DNA of 64,000 nucleotides from Pseudomonas sp. MYb118 (GTDB lineage: Bacteria > Pseudomonadota > Gammaproteobacteria > Pseudomonadales > Pseudomonadaceae), in the NCBI RefSeq assembly GCF_040947875.1, contig NZ_JBFRXN010000003.1:372001-436000 (forward strand), in the 5' to 3' direction. Of the stretch, positions 61,969-64,000 are shown one piece after another (the stretch's first letter is position 1; every line of letters begins with the position of its first letter). The translations under genes were made by a program, and so were the position numbers. Under the pieces are notes generated by a model, which ran no database searches, had not been told where the DNA came from, and saw only the letters and a list, made by a program, of their open reading frames with translations.

Positions 61969-62826
61969 ATGTCGACGGCGAAAATGCGCGCCTTCCTCGC
62001 GGTGGCGCGTCACGGCAGTTTCAGTGCGGGCGCGCGTGCGCTGGGGCTCAGCCAGCCGACGCTGACCACCCAGGTGCAAAGTCTGGAGCGGCAGTACAAC
62101 CTGGAACTGTTTCACCGTCGCGGGCGGCGTATCGAATTATCTGACGTCGGCCGTCAGCTGCTGCCCATTGTCCAGGCCATGGCGGCGCTGGACCTGGACG
62201 CGCACAACCTGTTGCGCGACTCCGGCCGGCTCGACAGTGGTCAGCTCAAGGTCGGGGCAGTGGGGCCGTTTCATGTGATCGAAATGGTCGACAACTACCT
62301 GCAACAACATCCGCGCATCGACGTGTCGATCCGCGTCGGCAACTCGGCGCAAGTGCTGGCGGACCTGGAGAACTACGTCACCGATATCGCTGTGCTTGCC
62401 GGGCGCCAGGATGATCCGGACCTGTGCGCTGTGCGCTACGCCCGGCACGCGATCATCCTGTTCGCGCACCATCAACACCCCTTTGCCCAACGGGGTTCGG
62501 TGCGCCTCGAAGAACTGGAAGGGCAGCGGCTGCTGCAACGCGAAGCCGGCTCCACCACGCGCCTGGTGCTGGAGCAGGCCTTGACGGCAGCGCAGATCGT
62601 TCCGCGCATCGCCATGGAAATCGGCAGCCGCGAAGCCATGCGCGAAGCGGTGGTGCGTGGCCTGGGGCTGGGCGTGGTGTCCGAGGCGGAGTTCATTGCC
62701 GATCCGCGGATCCAGATCGTGCGCATCGAAGGTGATCCGCTGTACACCGAGACCTATTTGTATTGCCTGGCTGAACGGCGTTCCAGCCGGTTGATTTCAT
62801 CGTTTTTTGATGTGGTTGCGATGTAG
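61969..62826 (+). CDS. LysR-family regulator, divergent from phnD
   Basis: The product has 285 residues. The helix-turn-helix segment FLAVARHGSFSAGARALGL and SQPTLTTQVQSLERQYNLE are followed by a substrate-binding domain (VGAVGPFHVIEMVDNYL). It is paralogous to the LysR protein at 55861. ATG 61969 has GATGGAG upstream. Divergent placement and the shared promoter make it the likely activator of phnDCE. Confidence 0.9.
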   Translation: MSTAKMRAFLAVARHGSFSAGARALGLSQPTLTTQVQSLERQYNLELFHRRGRRIELSDVGRQLLPIVQAMAALDLDAHNLLRDSGRLDSGQLKVGAVGPFHVIEMVDNYLQQHPRIDVSIRVGNSAQVLADLENYVTDIAVLAGRQDDPDLCAVRYARHAIILFAHHQHPFAQRGSVRLEELEGQRLLQREAGSTTRLVLEQALTAAQIVPRIAMEIGSREAMREAVVRGLGLGVVSEAEFIADPRIQIVRIEGDPLYTETYLYCLAERRSSRLISSFFDVVAM

Positions 62827-62836
62827 AGGCGAGGGT

Positions 62837-63730
62837 TCACACGGCCTGAATTGGCTTTGGACCCAGCAGGGCGAGCGCAATGCCGCCGAGCACGATCAAA
62901 GACGCGACCACCATGCGCAGCGACAGGGGTTCGTTGAGCAGCATCACGCCCGCCGCCGAGGCGAGTACCGGTACGCTCAGTTGCAGGGTCGCGGCGGTCT
63001 GGGCGGCGAGCCTTTTCACCACCGCGTACCACACGACGTAGCCCGCGCCGGACGCCAGGACTCCGGATGCCACGGCATACAGAAGGCCGGTCGGGGTGAT
63101 GACCAATGGGGTTTGCAACAGGCTCACGGCGGTGACGGCCACGACAAAGGGCAGGCTACGCAGGAAATTCCCCGTGGTGTCTCTGGCCGCGTCCACCGAG
63201 CGTTTGCCCATCACTGAATACGTGCCCCAGGCGAAGCCCGCCGCCAGCATGAAAAACGAGCTGATCGCGCCGGGGGCATTGCCGCCGGGGGCCAGCAGGA
63301 CGATCAGCCCGCTGAACGCCACCAGCATGCCCAGCAGAACCCTGGCCCGCAGTTTTTCGCCGTTCTTCCAGCCCCAGCCGAACATGGTGAGCTGCACAGC
63401 GGCGAACAGGATCAGCGCGCCGACCCCGGCGTCGAGCTGGATGTAGGCCAGCGAAAACAGATAGGCATAGACGAACAGATAAAAACCACCGCGCCAGTTG
63501 CCGCCAGGTTTTTTCGAGCTGCCCGGTTTCAACAACAGAAGCAGCGAGAGGAAGAGGGCGCCGCTGAGCAAACGGGTCGTCGTGAAAGACTGCGGGTCGA
63601 TGTCGCCGCTTCTCAGTGCCAGGCGACAGAAAATCGAGTTGGCGGCGAAGGCGACCATGCTGAACAAGGTGGCGGTGAGCCACAGCCATTGAGGTGAATT
63701 GGCATCCTGCGAGTTATTGTTATTGTGCAT
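62837..63730 (-). CDS. EamA-family (DMT) transporter
   Basis: The product has 297 residues with ten helices and two EamA repeats (ANSIFCRLALRSGDIDPQSF, then AWGTYSVMGKRSVDAARD). It exports or imports small metabolites; the substrate is unknown. It ends ten bases from the convergent LysR stop at 62826. The first gene upstream on the same strand is another DMT protein (63740), nine bases away, so the two are probably co-transcribed. Confidence 0.9.
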   Translation of the reverse strand: MHNNNNSQDANSPQWLWLTATLFSMVAFAANSIFCRLALRSGDIDPQSFTTTRLLSGALFLSLLLLLKPGSSKKPGGNWRGGFYLFVYAYLFSLAYIQLDAGVGALILFAAVQLTMFGWGWKNGEKLRARVLLGMLVAFSGLIVLLAPGGNAPGAISSFFMLAAGFAWGTYSVMGKRSVDAARDTTGNFLRSLPFVVAVTAVSLLQTPLVITPTGLLYAVASGVLASGAGYVVWYAVVKRLAAQTAATLQLSVPVLASAAGVMLLNEPLSLRMVVASLIVLGGIALALLGPKPIQAV

Positions 63731-63739
63731 CGCGTTTAC

Positions 63740-64000
63740 TCAAAAGGTTCGAGAAGCAATCAATACCGCCCCGCTGATCAATAACACGATACCGGCCAGC
63801 GGCGTCAGCAGTTCGTGAATATTCAGGCGGCCTGCGCTGGCGGCATCGACCAGCAAACCCACCAGCAGCTGGCTGGCGATCAGGATCGAGGCGGTGGTCG
63901 CCGCTCCCAGTCGCTGGTAGCCGGTGATGCTGGCGAACACGAAAAACGAGCCGAGGATACCGGGCAGCACATGCCAGTAACGTATCCCGCCCAGGGCTTC
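63740..64000 (-). CDS. DMT-family (DUF606/YdcZ-like) membrane protein, 5' end outside window
   Basis: Only the last 86 residues are visible, running off the window edge. Three hydrophobic segments, with ATTASILIASQLLVGLLVDA and GIVLLISGAVLIASRTF, match the DUF606/YdcZ half-size DMT transporters. It is probably co-transcribed with the EamA gene at 62837. Confidence 0.75.
   Translation of the reverse strand, partial: EALGGIRYWHVLPGILGSFFVFASITGYQRLGAATTASILIASQLLVGLLVDAASAGRLNIHELLTPLAGIVLLISGAVLIASRTF

Overview
The window is high-GC bacterial chromosome and looks like the Pseudomonas fluorescens group. The evidence is the strong GC3 bias of most genes, the dense REP/REPIN palindromes of the fluorescens type (core GGGAGCGAGCCTGCTCGCG and variants), two FecI/FecR/TonB-receptor cell-surface signalling sets, many LysR regulators, and a colicin-E3/pyocin-type toxin with its immunity gene. 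No rRNA, tRNA, CRISPR array or intact insertion sequence was seen. All functions are inferred from the translated sequence; no database search was run.

Layout. 1-2.2 kb: an aldehyde dehydrogenase cut by the window start and a divergent LysR regulator. 2.2-6.3 kb: a TonB-dependent siderophore receptor with its FecR and FecI-type sigma factor. 6.3-11.1 kb: a REPIN array, a phosphatase-autotransporter fusion and two AraC regulators. 11.2-16.3 kb: a molybdenum hydroxylase operon (2Fe-2S subunit, Tat-exported Mo subunit, tri-haem cytochrome c, XdhC-type maturation factor). 16.5-22.3 kb: an XRE regulator, two small membrane proteins, azlCD with a divergent LysR gene, and rlhA. 22.3-23.7 kb: a large REPIN array and a small secreted protein made of eight 13-residue repeats. 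23.8-31 kb: oxidoreductases and small regulators, including an ArsR operon with visible operators, alaE, a VOC protein, a cupin, a barstar-like protein and an Lrp regulator. 31-34 kb: a RarD-like exporter and the E3-type toxin/immunity pair. 34-38 kb: the second TonB receptor/FecR/FecI set. 38-46 kb: mixed metabolic and regulatory genes, often in divergent regulator/enzyme pairs.

46.1-54.95 kb reads as an accessory segment. Base composition is less GC-rich, a tyrosine-recombinase remnant lies at 47.16-47.45 kb, and the genes are a cassette of quinone and aldehyde oxidoreductases with LysR regulators, a thioesterase and a DUF433 fragment. 54.95-62.8 kb is a phosphonate cluster: phnX, LysR, an OPA-type MFS carrier, an iron-dependent alcohol dehydrogenase, phnE, phnC, phnD and a second, divergent LysR. 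It has no phnW, so I propose that it feeds PhnX by oxidising a hydroxy-phosphonate rather than by transaminating 2-aminoethylphosphonate. The window ends with two drug/metabolite transporters, the last cut by the edge.

The observations most worth following are the PhnW-less phosphonate cluster, the E3-type toxin without a recognisable receptor-binding domain, the phosphatase-autotransporter fusion, the 13-residue repeat protein, the REPIN arrays (nested inserts, higher-order units, gene stop codons supplied by REP sequence), and several clear operator palindromes between divergent genes.
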